47,721 nucleotides of DNA from the NCBI GenBank assembly GCA_937995535.1, contig CALKJU010000056.1, positions 1-47,721 on the forward strand, written 5' to 3'. Numbering within the stretch: position 1 is the first letter of the stretch; every line of letters begins with the position of its first letter. The stretch is from an uncultured Alphaproteobacteria bacterium (lineage in GTDB: Bacteria; Pseudomonadota; Alphaproteobacteria; Geminicoccales; Geminicoccaceae). Under the pieces are notes generated by a model. That model was not told where the DNA came from. It saw only the letters and a program-made list of their open reading frames with translations, and made no database searches. Shown here piece after piece: positions 17,005 through 26,485 of this stretch. A program made the position numbers and the translations under genes.

Positions 17005-18147
17005 ATGGCGAAGCGGGACTATTACGAGATCCTGGGCATCGCGCGAGGCGCGGACGACGCCGAGATCAAGCGAGCCTACCGGCGGCTCGCCATGCAGTAC
17101 CACCCGGACCGCAATCCCGGCGACTCGACCGCCGAGGCGCGCTTCAAGGAAGTCAACGAGGCTTACGAGGTCCTGCGCGATCCGCAGAAGCGCGGGCTCT
17201 ATGACCAGTTCGGCCATGGTGCGTTCGAAGGCGGCCAGGGTGGCGGACGCGGCGGCTTCGACTTCACCTCCTTCGCCGATGTCTTCGACGATCTGTTCGG
17301 TGATTTCGTCGGCGGTGGTCGCCGGCGCCCGAGCAACCGTGGCGCCGATCTGCGCTACAATCTGGAGATTACCCTCGACGAGGCGTTCTCCGGGAAGAAG
17401 GCACAGATCCGGGTGCCGAGCTCGGTGGCCTGCGAGGCGTGCGGCGGCAGCGGCAGCGAGGCCGGGGCCGAGCCGGTCACCTGCACGACCTGCCGCGGCG
17501 CCGGGCGGGTCCGCAGCCAGCAGGGCTTCTTCACCGTCGAACGGACCTGTCCGACCTGCCAGGGCAGCGGCCGGGTGATCAAGAACCCGTGCCGGGTCTG
17601 TGCCGGGGCCGGCCGGGTGCAGCGTGAGCGCACGCTCGCGGTCAACATCCCGCCCGGGGTCGAGGACGGGACGCGGATCCGGCTGTCCGGCGAGGGGGAG
17701 GCCGGGCTGCGCGGCGGGCAGCCGGGCGACCTCTACATCTTCGTCACCGTCGCCCCGCACCGCTTCTTCCGCCGCGACGGGCAGAACCTCTTCTGCCGCG
17801 TGCCGATCCCGATGACCAGGGCCGCCCTTGGTGGCGAGGTCGAGGTGCCGACCATCGAGGGCCGCCCGGTCAAGGTCCCCATCCCGGCCGGCATCCAGAG
17901 CGGCCGGCAGCTGCGTCTGCGCGGCCAGGGGATGACCGAGCTGCACGGCGGGGCGCGCGGCGACCTGTTCGTCGAGATCGTCGTCGAGACGCCGCAGAAC
18001 CTGACCAAGCGGCAGGAGGAGCTGCTGCGCGAGTTCGAGCGCGCCGGCGACGAGGTCAACGGGCACCACCCCGAATCCGAGGGCTTCTTCGCCAAGGTGA
18101 AGGAGTTCTGGGACGAGCTGCGGGAGGGGCCGGGGCGTCCTCAATAG
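17005..18147 (+). CDS. dnaJ: chaperone DnaJ (Hsp40, type I)
   Basis: 380 residues from the ATG at 17005 ([11 protein letters not shown]). The J domain carries the HPD tripeptide ([11 protein letters not shown]), followed by a Gly/Phe-rich linker. Four zinc-binding repeats follow: [24 protein letters not shown] and CRVCAGAG. A normal C-terminal substrate-binding region completes it. It stimulates DnaK ATPase activity and delivers substrates. It lies 115 bases after dnaK with a hairpin between, and overlaps the convergent sugar transferase by 7 bases. Confidence 0.97.
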   Translation: MAKRDYYEILGIARGADDAEIKRAYRRLAMQYHPDRNPGDSTAEARFKEVNEAYEVLRDPQKRGLYDQFGHGAFEGGQGGGRGGFDFTSFADVFDDLFGDFVGGGRRRPSNRGADLRYNLEITLDEAFSGKKAQIRVPSSVACEACGGSGSEAGAEPVTCTTCRGAGRVRSQQGFFTVERTCPTCQGSGRVIKNPCRVCAGAGRVQRERTLAVNIPPGVEDGTRIRLSGEGEAGLRGGQPGDLYIFVTVAPHRFFRRDGQNLFCRVPIPMTRAALGGEVEVPTIEGRPVKVPIPAGIQSGRQLRLRGQGMTELHGGARGDLFVEIVVETPQNLTKRQEELLREFERAGDEVNGHHPESEGFFAKVKEFWDELREGPGRPQ

Positions 18148-19106
18148 GCGCGCGGATCGCCGAGCGGCAGCCGCAACGTGCGCAGGAGGATGCGCAGGTC
18201 GAGACCGAGGGACCAGCTTTCGACGTAGGCGAGATCTCGACGCAACCGCGCGGCCATGGCGGCGAGGCTGGTCGGTTCGCCGCGCAGACCTTCGCACTGC
18301 GCCAGACCGGTGATGCCCGGTCGGACCCGGTAGCGCGCGGCATAGCCGGGCAGCAGCCGGGCATAGAGGCGATCGTGGGTGACGGCGTGCGGCCGCGGCC
18401 CGACCAGCGACATCTCGCCGCGCAGCACGTTGAGGAGCTGCGGCAGCTCGTCGAGGCTCGTCCGGCGTAGCAGGCGGCCCAGTCGGGTCACCCGGCGATC
18501 GTCCGGCACGGCCGGCAACGGCGCCGCGTCGCCCATGACGCGCATCGTACGGAACTTGAGGATCTCGAACGGCACCCCGCCGCGCCCGCCGCGCGCTTGC
18601 CGGAACAGCGCGGGGCCGGGCGAGTCCAGCCGGATGCCGACCGCGATCAGGAGCATGAGCGGCGCCAGCAGGAGCAGCAAGCCCAGGGCCACGGTCCGGT
18701 CGAAGCAGGCCTTGACCAGCGTTTGCCAGCCGGCCAGCGGACGCCGCGCGACCTCGAGCAGTGCCGCCCCGTCGCCGGCCGCTGGCAGAACCCACAGATC
18801 CACGGGACTGGCACGGAGATGCTCGAGGCAGCCGGGGAGAAGGAACTCGGCCTCGGGCGGCAGGGCGACGATCACGCCGTCGACCCGATCCTCGCGGATC
18901 AGCCGGACAAGGTCGTCGAGCCCGCGCCGGGTGCGGCGCTCGCCGGTGCGTCGGTCACGCTGCGCCGGGAGCGGGAGGAACAACCCGACCGGGCGGTCGG
19001 TACCGAGATCGGCGAGCCTGCGGACGAGCCGTCGTGGCCGCTCGCCGAGCCCTACCACCGCCAGCCGCCCCGCGGCGGTCCGCCTCCTTGGGACGCTTGC
19101 CATCAC
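18141..19106 (-). CDS. polyprenyl-phosphate sugar-1-phosphate transferase (WcaJ/ExoY-like)
   Basis: 321 residues. The C-terminal catalytic domain is intact: one membrane helix ([20 protein letters not shown]), [22 protein letters not shown], and [21 protein letters not shown] with the conserved Asp-Glu and Arg-Pro motifs. The N-terminal ~125 residues form a Rossmann-like domain, but the four leading membrane helices of full-length WcaJ are absent, so this is a short two-domain form. It starts exopolysaccharide or O-antigen synthesis by loading a sugar-phosphate onto undecaprenyl phosphate. GTG at 19106 and ATG at 19103 are both possible starts. Confidence 0.88.
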   Translation of the reverse strand: MMASVPRRRTAAGRLAVVGLGERPRRLVRRLADLGTDRPVGLFLPLPAQRDRRTGERRTRRGLDDLVRLIREDRVDGVIVALPPEAEFLLPGCLEHLRASPVDLWVLPAAGDGAALLEVARRPLAGWQTLVKACFDRTVALGLLLLLAPLMLLIAVGIRLDSPGPALFRQARGGRGGVPFEILKFRTMRVMGDAAPLPAVPDDRRVTRLGRLLRRTSLDELPQLLNVLRGEMSLVGPRPHAVTHDRLYARLLPGYAARYRVRPGITGLAQCEGLRGEPTSLAAMAARLRRDLAYVESWSLGLDLRILLRTLRLPLGDPRAY

Positions 19107-19151
19107 CCCGTCCCGCCGTGTCCCACGCGCGAGCGCGCGGTCCGACGCGAC

Positions 19152-19181
19152 AGCTTACGGGATGACGCCGCCGCCCTGCAA
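19152..19181 (-). promoter_or_regulatory. candidate promoter of the sugar transferase gene
   Basis: On the minus strand TTGCAG and TAAGCT are separated by 18 bases, about 45 bases before the start codon. A perfect palindrome lies just upstream of the -35 box. Confidence 0.4.
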
Positions 19182-19188
19182 CTTTTGC

Positions 19189-19200
19189 GTTAGATCTAAC
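19189..19200. promoter_or_regulatory. 12-bp perfect palindrome GTTAGATCTAAC
   Basis: The palindrome is AT-rich in a GC-rich context, overlaps the stop codon of the DUF4864 gene and lies directly upstream of the candidate sugar-transferase promoter. It could be an operator for exopolysaccharide control. Confidence 0.35.
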
Positions 19201-19636
19201 TTGTCGCCTGCTCGGCGCCCTTCAGCACGCAGCCATTGATCCGCCACGTGCCGTCCGGCTGCCGCTGCATGGAATAATGCGCGACGACGACCCGGCCGTC
19301 GGGCCCGACCAGCAGCACCCGCTGGGTCAGCACCCCGTCGATGTCGGCGAGATCCTGGAACTCGACCTCGCGCGGCCGGTAGACGGGGGCGTAGCCGTTG
19401 CGGACCATGCTCATGAAGTTCTCGGGCGTGCCGAAGATCGCCCGGATCGTCGGCGAGGCGAAGCCGAATGCGGTCACGCCGTCGTCGCGCTGGAAGGCGG
19501 CGAGCTGCCGTTCGATGATCGCCCGGATCTCGACCCGGTCGCCGTCGCCCACACCGTCCAGCGCGCCGGCGCGCGCCACCACCGGCATGAAGGCCAGCGC
19601 AAGCACCAGGATGCACAGGAGGCGGGCCAGTCGCAT
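19196..19636 (-). CDS. DUF4864 domain-containing exported protein
   Basis: 146 residues with a clear signal peptide (LARLLCILVLALAFMPVVARA). The mature part (IRAIIERQLAAFQRDDGVTAFGFASP, then FMSMVRNGYAPVYRPREVEF and WRINGCVL) fits DUF4864, an NTF2-like family of unknown function. It is predicted periplasmic. GAGGAG precedes the ATG at 19636. It is divergent from the SDR gene at 19717 and lies upstream of the sugar transferase gene on the same strand. Confidence 0.82.
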   Translation of the reverse strand: MRLARLLCILVLALAFMPVVARAGALDGVGDGDRVEIRAIIERQLAAFQRDDGVTAFGFASPTIRAIFGTPENFMSMVRNGYAPVYRPREVEFQDLADIDGVLTQRVLLVGPDGRVVVAHYSMQRQPDGTWRINGCVLKGAEQATS

Positions 19637-19716
19637 GGTTGGCTCCTCGGCTTGATGAGCGGGACGTCGCGCGCGACCCTGCGCCGACGGTGCTCTGATC
19701 TACGGCGGAGGCGGCG

Positions 19717-20484
19717 ATGCGGTTCAATGGACGGACGGTGTTGGTCACGGGTGCCGCACAGGGGATCGGTCTCGCCTGTGCGCACGCCTTTGCAGGCGAG
19801 GGCGCCCAGGTCGTCATCGCCGACATCGACGCCGCGAAGGGCGCGGCCGCCGCAGCTGCGCTCGGGACCGCAGCACGCTTCGTCGCCTGCGATGTCGGCG
19901 ACGCCGCGCAGGTGACCCGGCTCGTCGCCGAGACGCTCGCCTGGACCGGCCGCCTCGACGTGCTCGTCAACAACGCCGCGATCATCCGCAGTGCCGAGTT
20001 CCTGGACCTCAGCGAGGCCGACTTCGATGCCGTGCTGCGGGTCAACCTCAAGGGCGCCTTCCTCGTTGGCCAGGCGGCGGCGCGAGTGATGGTCGCGGCC
20101 GGCGGCGGGGCCGTGGTCAACCTCTCCTCGGTCAACGGCATCACCGCGATCCCCAACCAGACGCCGTACAATGTCAGCAAGGGCGGGCTCGACCAGCTGA
20201 CCCGCGTCATGGCCGTGGCGCTGGCCGACAAGGGCGTGCGGGTGAACGCCGTCGCCCCCGGCTCGATCCTCACCGAGCTTCTCAAGGTCGTGATGCACGA
20301 TGACGCGGCGCGGCGGAAGATCCTGTCGCGCACCCCGCTCGGCCGCTGCGGCGAGCCCGCCGAGGTGGCCCGCGCCGTGCTCTTCTTCGCCAGCGACGAG
20401 GCGAGCTACATCACCGGCCAGATCCTCTACCTCGACGGCGGCCGCCTGGCGCTGAACTACACGGTGCCGGTGCGCGACGCCTGA
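19717..20484 (+). CDS. SDR family oxidoreductase
   Basis: 255 residues. The classical SDR motifs are all present: VTGAAQGIGLA for cofactor binding, VNNAAI, the catalytic Ser in VVNLSSVNG, YNVSK for Tyr and Lys, and VNAVAPGSILTEL. The C-terminus has ASDEASYITGQILYLDGG. An Asp after the second beta strand (IADID) suggests a preference for NAD. The substrate is unknown. GGAGG precedes the ATG. Confidence 0.9.
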   Translation: MRFNGRTVLVTGAAQGIGLACAHAFAGEGAQVVIADIDAAKGAAAAAALGTAARFVACDVGDAAQVTRLVAETLAWTGRLDVLVNNAAIIRSAEFLDLSEADFDAVLRVNLKGAFLVGQAAARVMVAAGGGAVVNLSSVNGITAIPNQTPYNVSKGGLDQLTRVMAVALADKGVRVNAVAPGSILTELLKVVMHDDAARRKILSRTPLGRCGEPAEVARAVLFFASDEASYITGQILYLDGGRLALNYTVPVRDA

Positions 20485-20501
20485 CGGGGCGCTCGGGTGC
20501 C

Positions 20502-20795
20502 TCAGCCGAGCGAGGCGATGATCTCGCGGTAGGCGGCCTCGGGAAACGCCTTCAGGCTGCTGGTGCGGACATAGCCCTGCTGGCCGAGCAGGAGCATGAA
20601 CCGCGCCGCCACCGCGTCGTCCGAGGCCTCGTAGGCGAAGACCAGATCGAACTCGCCCATGGTCAGCCAGACCTCGCGAATGTCGCCGCCCATCGCGCGC
20701 AGCATCTCCCGCGCGGCGTCGAGCCGCTTCGGCGAGTCGCGGACGTGCTGAATGCCTTTGTCGGTGTATTTGGCGAGCGCCAGATAGACGGCCAT
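20502..20795 (-). CDS. GYD domain-containing protein
   Basis: 97 residues from the ATG at 20795, preceded by GGGGGG. The sequence YLALAKYTDKGIQHVRDSPK at the start and GEFDLVFAYEASDD in the middle match the GYD family of small ferredoxin-like-fold proteins of unknown function. An open frame continues 17 codons upstream without features. It converges on the SDR gene. Confidence 0.82.
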   Translation of the reverse strand: MAVYLALAKYTDKGIQHVRDSPKRLDAAREMLRAMGGDIREVWLTMGEFDLVFAYEASDDAVAARFMLLLGQQGYVRTSSLKAFPEAAYREIIASLG

Positions 20796-20897
20796 GCGTC
20801 GTTCCCCCCGGGCGAGGGCCGCCACCGTGACGGCCCGATCGGTCACTATCGCCGAGGTCGCTGACGCGGACCAGCCCGATGCTGTGGCGCGCGATCG

Positions 20898-21392
20898 TTA
20901 CGGGTTAAGGATGCGGTCGAGCTCGGGCGGGTACTGGTCCTCGGCGTAGAGGTCGAAGTCCATTGGGGCGCCGATGAGCGCGGCACGCGCGATGTTGAGC
21001 GCCGACAGCCCGAAGCCGCGATTGAAGTCCTTGAACGCAACAAAAAAGAACAACCTCATGCGATACTGCGCCCGAAAACCCGCCCAGATGGCGGGGTCGC
21101 TGGGCAACTGGTCGAGCAGCGTCGTCAGCGCGACGTCCGCCGCGTCGGCTCCGCCCCGCGGCTCGACCGCAAGCGACCAGATGCCGGTGGGGTGCGGCCG
21201 ACAACGGCGCCAGCGCTCGCCGCGCCGGCAGGCCATGGTCGGCGCAACGCCCAGGATCGCGGTGATCTCGTCCGGATCGAGCGCGCGGCCCCGCTCGTCG
21301 CCGTAAAGGCTCAGCGACACGCCGACCTCGTCGACGGCGCCACCGAGCGTGATGCCTTGGCTGGGAAACGGGATGACGTTGTCGGATGCCAT
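20898..21392 (-). CDS. DUF4279 domain-containing protein
   Basis: 164 residues from the ATG at 21392 (MASDNVIPFPS). The core VSLSLYGDERGRALDPDEIT, the segment APTMACRRGERW, TGIWSLAVEPRG and the later FRAQYRMRLFFFVAFKDFNRGF fit DUF4279. Its function is unknown; some members are associated with immunity-type loci, but nothing here supports that. The ribosome binding site is weak. An in-frame extension to 21497 looks non-coding. Confidence 0.75.
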   Translation of the reverse strand: MASDNVIPFPSQGITLGGAVDEVGVSLSLYGDERGRALDPDEITAILGVAPTMACRRGERWRRCRPHPTGIWSLAVEPRGGADAADVALTTLLDQLPSDPAIWAGFRAQYRMRLFFFVAFKDFNRGFGLSALNIARAALIGAPMDFDLYAEDQYPPELDRILNP

Positions 21393-21689
21393 CAGGTGCC
21401 CGGCGTTCGCTGAAGCCTTGCCGGCGGGTACCGGCCCGACCGTGCATCGGTTGGTCGGAGCGGATCCCACGACACCGCGTCTACGCCGGTCCGCCACGCG
21501 CGGAAATGCGTTGCGTCACACCCTGGTCGTTCGGCGGTCGATCGTGCCGGCGCCGTCGCCTCGCAGCGATGGGCGCCGTGGCAGGTGAAGACGACTGCGG
21601 GAGCGATCCGTCCCCAGCGCCGGACCATCCGCCGGGCGCGAGGTCAGGTCGAGCCCGCCGGACCATCCCGGCGACGAGCGGGCCGCGTC
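21393..21689. other. 297-base intergenic stretch
   Basis: This lies between the start of the DUF4279 gene and the end of the vWA-like gene, both on the minus strand. I see no gene, RNA or strong repeat. It presumably contains the DUF4279 promoter and the 3' end of the preceding operon. Confidence 0.5.
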
Positions 21690-23750
21690 CTACGCCCTCC
21701 CCTCGCGCCACCACATCGCGGCGGCCGTGCCGAGCAGCAGGGAGAGCGCCAGCCACGGCGGCAGCAGCGGCGTCTCGAGCACGCCCTTGACCTCGAAGGC
21801 GCCGTTGGCGCGCAGGCCGAGCCAGCCGCGTCCCGCGGCCACGCGCCCCGGTGCGGTGCGGCGGAACTCGGGTACCCCACCCTCGGCCAGCCAGCGCACC
21901 GCGCCCCCTGTCGCCTCGGCGAGCGGGCCGAGCCGCTCAGCCGTGGCGCGCATGTCGGCCAGCTCGACGGTCGAGATCGGCCGCGGCGCGGCGTAGGCCG
22001 TGTGCAGTCCGTCGGTAACCCGGTAGAGACCGTCCTCGGTGACGGCGACGCGCAGGGTGGCGCGGCCGTCCTCTCCGGGCGTGAGGGAGATGCGCTGCTC
22101 CGCACCCGACGGGGCGATCAGCGTCGCCTCGACCGGGGCATCGGAGAGCGAACGGCGTTCGATCAGCAGGCCGTCGCCGGCCGGCCGGGCGGTGAGCTGC
22201 TCCTCCTCGAGCTCCGGCTCGCGCATCAGCCAATGCACCAGGCGGCGCAGCAGCAGGCTTTGCGGGCCACCGCCCTCGAACCCGCGCGCCCAGAGCCAGG
22301 CGTGGTCGGAGAGGAGCTGCGCCACACGGCCCTCGCCGACCCGCTGCAGCACCAGCAAGGGCCGGTCGGCGACGCCGGTCATCAGCACCTCGCCGCCGCT
22401 CGTCTCGGCGTCGATCTGGCGGAACCAGCGCCCCCAGGCGGCGCCGCCGGCCTCGCGCTGCAGCCCGCTCGTCACCGGGTGGCGGTTGCCCAGATCGGTC
22501 AGCGTCGGGGTGAAGCCACGGTCGAACACCTGGCCCGACGGTCGCCCTGGTAGAACCCTCGCGAGCGGCGTGCGGTACAGGCTGCCCGGCTCGGCGAACT
22601 CGGGGCCCGCCGCCTCCAGGAGCGCCCCGCCGTTCTCCACATAGCGGGCGACGTTCTCCAGATAGATCGCCGGCAGCAGGCCGCGGCGCGAGTAGCGGTC
22701 GAAGATGATGAGGTCGAACTCGTCGAGCTTGACCTCGAACAGTTCGCGCGAGGGGAAGGCGATCAGCGCCAGCTCGCGGATCGGCGTGCCGTCCTGTTTT
22801 TCCGGCGGGCGCAGGATGGTGAAGTGGACGAGATCCACCGCCGGGTCGGCCTTGAGCAGGTTCCGCCACACGCGCAGGCCCGGATAGGGCTGGCCGGAGA
22901 CCAGCAGCACGCGCAGCCGGTCGCGCACACCGCTCACGAACAGCGTCGCCGCGTTGTTGAGCGCGGTCAGCTCGCCCGGACGCTCGGCCGCGCGCACCTC
23001 CAGCACCGTCGTGCCCGCCTTGTCGAGCGTGAACGGGATCGCGACCGGATCACCCGGCACGACGCTGGTCTGCGCGACCGTGCGGCCGTCCTGCGCGAGC
23101 GTCACCGGCACCGGCGCGGTGGCGGTACCGTCCGGGACCTCGTCGACGCGTACGGTCAGCGCCTGCGGCTCGCCGACCATGCCGAAGCTCGGCGCAGCAT
23201 CCACCGTGAGGAGCCGGTCGGTCTCGTCCGGTCGGCCAGTCAGCAGGACGTGGAAGGGTGCTCCGAGCTCGGCCCAGCGCTCCTCGGGTGGCACATCGTG
23301 AACCTGGCCGTCGGTCACCGTCACCACCGCCGCCAGCCGCGCGCGGTCGATCTCGGCCATTCCCTCACGCAGCCGCCCGAACAGCGCGGTCCCGTCGCGC
23401 GGATCGTCGTCGACCACGAGCTCACGCAGCTCGATCCCTGGCAGCGCCGCGAGCCGCTCGCGCATCACGGCCACGGCAGTGTCGGTCTGCGCGCCGCGCT
23501 CGCCGAGCGACTGGCTCGCCGACCGATCGACCGCCAGCACGACGGTGTCGTCGAGCGGCTCGCGCAGCTCGCGGTGGAGCACCGGGTTGGCCAGCGCGGC
23601 CAGGAGCAGCGCCATCAGCGCGAGCCGCAAGCTGACGCCGCGGGCGCGCTGGAACGCGGCCCAGCCGACGAGCAGGAGGCAGACTCCGGCCAGCGCGGCG
23701 AGCGCCCACCACGGCACCCAAGGGGCGAAGACGAGCTGGTAGGCGCTCAT
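21690..23750 (-). CDS. membrane protein with vWA-like and amidotransferase-like domains
   Basis: 686 residues. Two N-terminal helices (WALAALAGVCLLLVGWAAF; LALMALLLAALANPVL) are followed by a vWA-like region with a DxSxS metal site (LAVDRSASQSLG) and TVTDGQ. A central region with RVLLVSGQPYPGLRVW and YVENGGALLEAAGPEF resembles a type-1 glutamine-amidotransferase-like fold without a catalytic Cys. A C-terminal helix precedes WWREGRA. This architecture is the usual last member of alphaproteobacterial MoxR-DUF58-DUF4159 operons. Its ATG overlaps the DUF4159 stop codon (ATGA). The function is unknown, probably in envelope stress or assembly. Confidence 0.82.
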   Translation of the reverse strand: MSAYQLVFAPWVPWWALAALAGVCLLLVGWAAFQRARGVSLRLALMALLLAALANPVLHRELREPLDDTVVLAVDRSASQSLGERGAQTDTAVAVMRERLAALPGIELRELVVDDDPRDGTALFGRLREGMAEIDRARLAAVVTVTDGQVHDVPPEERWAELGAPFHVLLTGRPDETDRLLTVDAAPSFGMVGEPQALTVRVDEVPDGTATAPVPVTLAQDGRTVAQTSVVPGDPVAIPFTLDKAGTTVLEVRAAERPGELTALNNAATLFVSGVRDRLRVLLVSGQPYPGLRVWRNLLKADPAVDLVHFTILRPPEKQDGTPIRELALIAFPSRELFEVKLDEFDLIIFDRYSRRGLLPAIYLENVARYVENGGALLEAAGPEFAEPGSLYRTPLARVLPGRPSGQVFDRGFTPTLTDLGNRHPVTSGLQREAGGAAWGRWFRQIDAETSGGEVLMTGVADRPLLVLQRVGEGRVAQLLSDHAWLWARGFEGGGPQSLLLRRLVHWLMREPELEEEQLTARPAGDGLLIERRSLSDAPVEATLIAPSGAEQRISLTPGEDGRATLRVAVTEDGLYRVTDGLHTAYAAPRPISTVELADMRATAERLGPLAEATGGAVRWLAEGGVPEFRRTAPGRVAAGRGWLGLRANGAFEVKGVLETPLLPPWLALSLLLGTAAAMWWREGRA

Positions 23751-26482
23751 TGGCCCAACCGCTCGAGCAGCGCCGGGACGTGCACCTGATCGGTCTTGTA
23801 GTTGCCGGTCAGCGCATACATGGCGAGGTTGACACCGAACCGCCGCGCCGTCTCGCGCTGCTGCTCGCCGCCCGGATCGACCGGGAAGAGCGCGCGGCCG
23901 GCCTCGTCGATCGCCCAGGCGCCCGCCCAGTCGTTGGCACCGATGACGATGCCGGCGACACCGTCATTGACGCTCGCCGGCGCGTCCTCGACCCAGAGCG
24001 GCTGCCCGGCGAAGCGGCCGGGAAAGTCCTGCAGCAGGTAGAACGACCGGGTCAGCACGTGGTCGGCCGGGAGCGGCACGAGCGGCGGCAGCTCGATCCC
24101 GGCGAGCAATGCGGCCAGCCGGCGCTCACCCGGCCCGCCGCCCGCCTGCCCGGGCAGCAGCAGGCCGGCGTCGAGCGTGTCGAACAGGATCATGCCGCCG
24201 CTGCGCAGATAATCGCGCAGGCGATCGCGCGCCGCCTCGGGCAGATCGGGATGTTCGGGTGGTACCGGCCAGTAGAGCAGCGGGAACAGTGCCAGATCGT
24301 CGGCGGCGGGATCGACCGCCACCGGTTCGCGCGTCTCGATCGAGGTCCGCTGCTCGAGGACGGCACCGAGGCCGGCGAGACCCGCCCGGCTGGTCTCGTC
24401 GACCGCCGCGATACCGGTCCGGACGTAGCCGAAGCGGGTGCTCTGGGTAAGGTCACGGATGTGCTCGTCGTCGGCCTGCTGTCCCCATGCCCCCCCAGGT
24501 AGTGCCAGGACCAGAACGAGGCCGACCGTCGCGGGGCGAACCGCCGGCAGCAAACCGCGCACCGCCAGCGCCACCAGCATGTCGGCGATCAGCAGCAGCA
24601 GGGCGGCAAGCAGGAGCCAGCCGGCGAGGTCGACCTCGGCCACCGCGCGATAGGGCTCGGTGGCGCGCCCGAGCGTCGCACTGTCGAGGGGCAGGAGCGC
24701 GTTCACCGCGCGCTGCAGGTTCAACGCGAGGCGGCCGGCCGCGGCCGCCTCGTCACCCGCCCCGAGGCGCGCGTAGAGGCCGGGCGGTGTCGCGGGAGAA
24801 GGCAGGGCCGCGTCGAGGTCAGCACCATCGATCGGCAGGAGGTCGGCCGGCGGCCGTTGCAGGCGGCCGAATGCATCGAGCACCGCGTCAGCGGCCACGG
24901 CACCCTCGATCTGGCCGCCGACACCGGGGCCGAGCGCCATCACCCGGCGCAGCATGTCGACGAACAGGCCCGACAGCGGCAGCGAGGACCAGGCCGTGTT
25001 GGCGGTCGTGTGGACGAGGATCAGCCAGCCATCGCCGATCGCGCGGCCGGTGACGATCGGCGTCCCGTCGGCAAGGCTGGCGAGCACGGCCCGCGCCAGC
25101 TCGGGTCCGGGTTCGGCGAGTACCTGTCGGCTGACCCGCGCCTCGGCCGAGGGTGTCAGACCGGCGAACGGCCCGCGCGGATCGAACGGTGCCAACGGTA
25201 ACGGCTCCGACCATGACAGGGCGCCGCCGAGTTGGCGATCGCCGCGGCGCAGGCGGACCGGGACGAAGTCGTCCTCGGCGGCGGCGAGGCGCGGACCGGC
25301 GAAGCGAAGCACGACGCCGCCGCCCTCGATCCAGCGCTCGAGCGCCACGCGCTCGCCCGGCCCGAGCGTGCCGACATCGGCGATCACGATCATCGACAGC
25401 GGGCCGTCGAGCAGTTCGGGGACCGCGCCCTCGCGGATCTCCGCGAAGGGCGCCAGCGCCCGGTGGATGAAGTAGAGATCGCCGAGCAAAGGCTGGCTGG
25501 CGGCGGCGTGGTGCGCTCCGTAGAGGCCGACGGTGCGCCGGCGCCAGCGCTCGTCGAACAGGACCGTGCCGCCGATGCTGAGCAGCGGGGTCAGCTCGAG
25601 GCGGGCGATCCGGTTGCGCAGCTCGAGCGGCAGGGTCAGGGCGCCGGTCGCGAGATCGTCGGCCCCGAACGTCAGATCGGTCCGCGCCAGGACCTCGCCG
25701 CCCGCGGCGACGGCCCGGACAGTGACCTGCGGCGGCCCTTCTGCGCCGGCGCGCGTGACGCGGATCTCGAGGCCGTCGTCGCGCGGCGTCGGCGGCGCGA
25801 GCAGCAGCGGGTGCTCGGCCGGACCGTCGGTGAGGATGCGCACGGTGCCGAGCCGCGCCAGCGCCTCGGCGAGACCGCCGGCCGCGGCGGCCGTCTCCGG
25901 GCTCGTGGCGAGCCCGTCGGACAGCCAGACGACGCTCGCCTCGTCGAGCTCGGCCGCCGCGAGGGCCGCGCTTGCGGCCGCGCGGTCGACCGGCCAGGGC
26001 CGCGGCTGCCAGCCCGGCAGGGCCTCGAGCACCGCAAGCGCCGAGGCACGCTCGAGGCGCACGCCGTCCCGGTCGGGCGCGGTGCGCAGCAGCACCACCT
26101 CCCGGCCCTCGCGCTCGGCCTGCTGGAGCAGGTCACGGGCGCTGTCGATCCGCCGCTGCCAGGAGGGCGCCGCCGCCCAACCATCGTCGAGGACGAGCAG
26201 GAGCGGGCCGCTGCCGGCGAGCCGCGGCGCCGGGTTGAGCAGCGGCCCGGCGAGCGCCAGGATCAGCAGGGCGGCGATCGTCAGGCGCAGCAGCAGCAGC
26301 CACCAGGGCGTCCGCGCCGGGGTCTCCTCGGGTGCCTGCAGGCGCAGCAGGAACAGGCCGGCGAACGGCACCCGGCGCGGGGCCGGCGGGGTGAGGCGCA
26401 AGAGCAGCCACAGCGCCGGCAAGGTCAGCAGCGCCGTCAGCAGCCAGGGCTGGGTGAAGGCGAGGAGGCCGAGGTCGAGCAT
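23747..26482 (-). CDS. BatA N-terminal / DUF4159 domain-containing membrane protein
   Basis: 911 residues. The N-terminus is the BatA-type double helix (QPWLLTALLTLPALWLLLRL and WWLLLLRLTIAALLILALAG). A vWA-like section (LLLVLDDGWAAAPSWQRRI; ASVVWLSDG) follows, then a helix near residue 650 (LLLAALLLLIADMLVALAVR). The C-terminal DUF4159 domain includes STRFGYVRTGIAAVDETSRA and LRSGGMILFDTLDAG. It is third in the MoxR operon, three bases after the DUF58 stop. It probably forms an inner-membrane complex with its neighbours. Confidence 0.87.
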   Translation of the reverse strand: MLDLGLLAFTQPWLLTALLTLPALWLLLRLTPPAPRRVPFAGLFLLRLQAPEETPARTPWWLLLLRLTIAALLILALAGPLLNPAPRLAGSGPLLLVLDDGWAAAPSWQRRIDSARDLLQQAEREGREVVLLRTAPDRDGVRLERASALAVLEALPGWQPRPWPVDRAAASAALAAAELDEASVVWLSDGLATSPETAAAAGGLAEALARLGTVRILTDGPAEHPLLLAPPTPRDDGLEIRVTRAGAEGPPQVTVRAVAAGGEVLARTDLTFGADDLATGALTLPLELRNRIARLELTPLLSIGGTVLFDERWRRRTVGLYGAHHAAASQPLLGDLYFIHRALAPFAEIREGAVPELLDGPLSMIVIADVGTLGPGERVALERWIEGGGVVLRFAGPRLAAAEDDFVPVRLRRGDRQLGGALSWSEPLPLAPFDPRGPFAGLTPSAEARVSRQVLAEPGPELARAVLASLADGTPIVTGRAIGDGWLILVHTTANTAWSSLPLSGLFVDMLRRVMALGPGVGGQIEGAVAADAVLDAFGRLQRPPADLLPIDGADLDAALPSPATPPGLYARLGAGDEAAAAGRLALNLQRAVNALLPLDSATLGRATEPYRAVAEVDLAGWLLLAALLLLIADMLVALAVRGLLPAVRPATVGLVLVLALPGGAWGQQADDEHIRDLTQSTRFGYVRTGIAAVDETSRAGLAGLGAVLEQRTSIETREPVAVDPAADDLALFPLLYWPVPPEHPDLPEAARDRLRDYLRSGGMILFDTLDAGLLLPGQAGGGPGERRLAALLAGIELPPLVPLPADHVLTRSFYLLQDFPGRFAGQPLWVEDAPASVNDGVAGIVIGANDWAGAWAIDEAGRALFPVDPGGEQQRETARRFGVNLAMYALTGNYKTDQVHVPALLERLGQ

Positions 26483-26485
26483 GGC

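Noticed and set aside
20898..21392. DUF4279 gene as part of a defence or immunity locus
   Set aside because: Its neighbours are GYD and envelope genes with no toxin, nuclease or polymorphic-toxin features.
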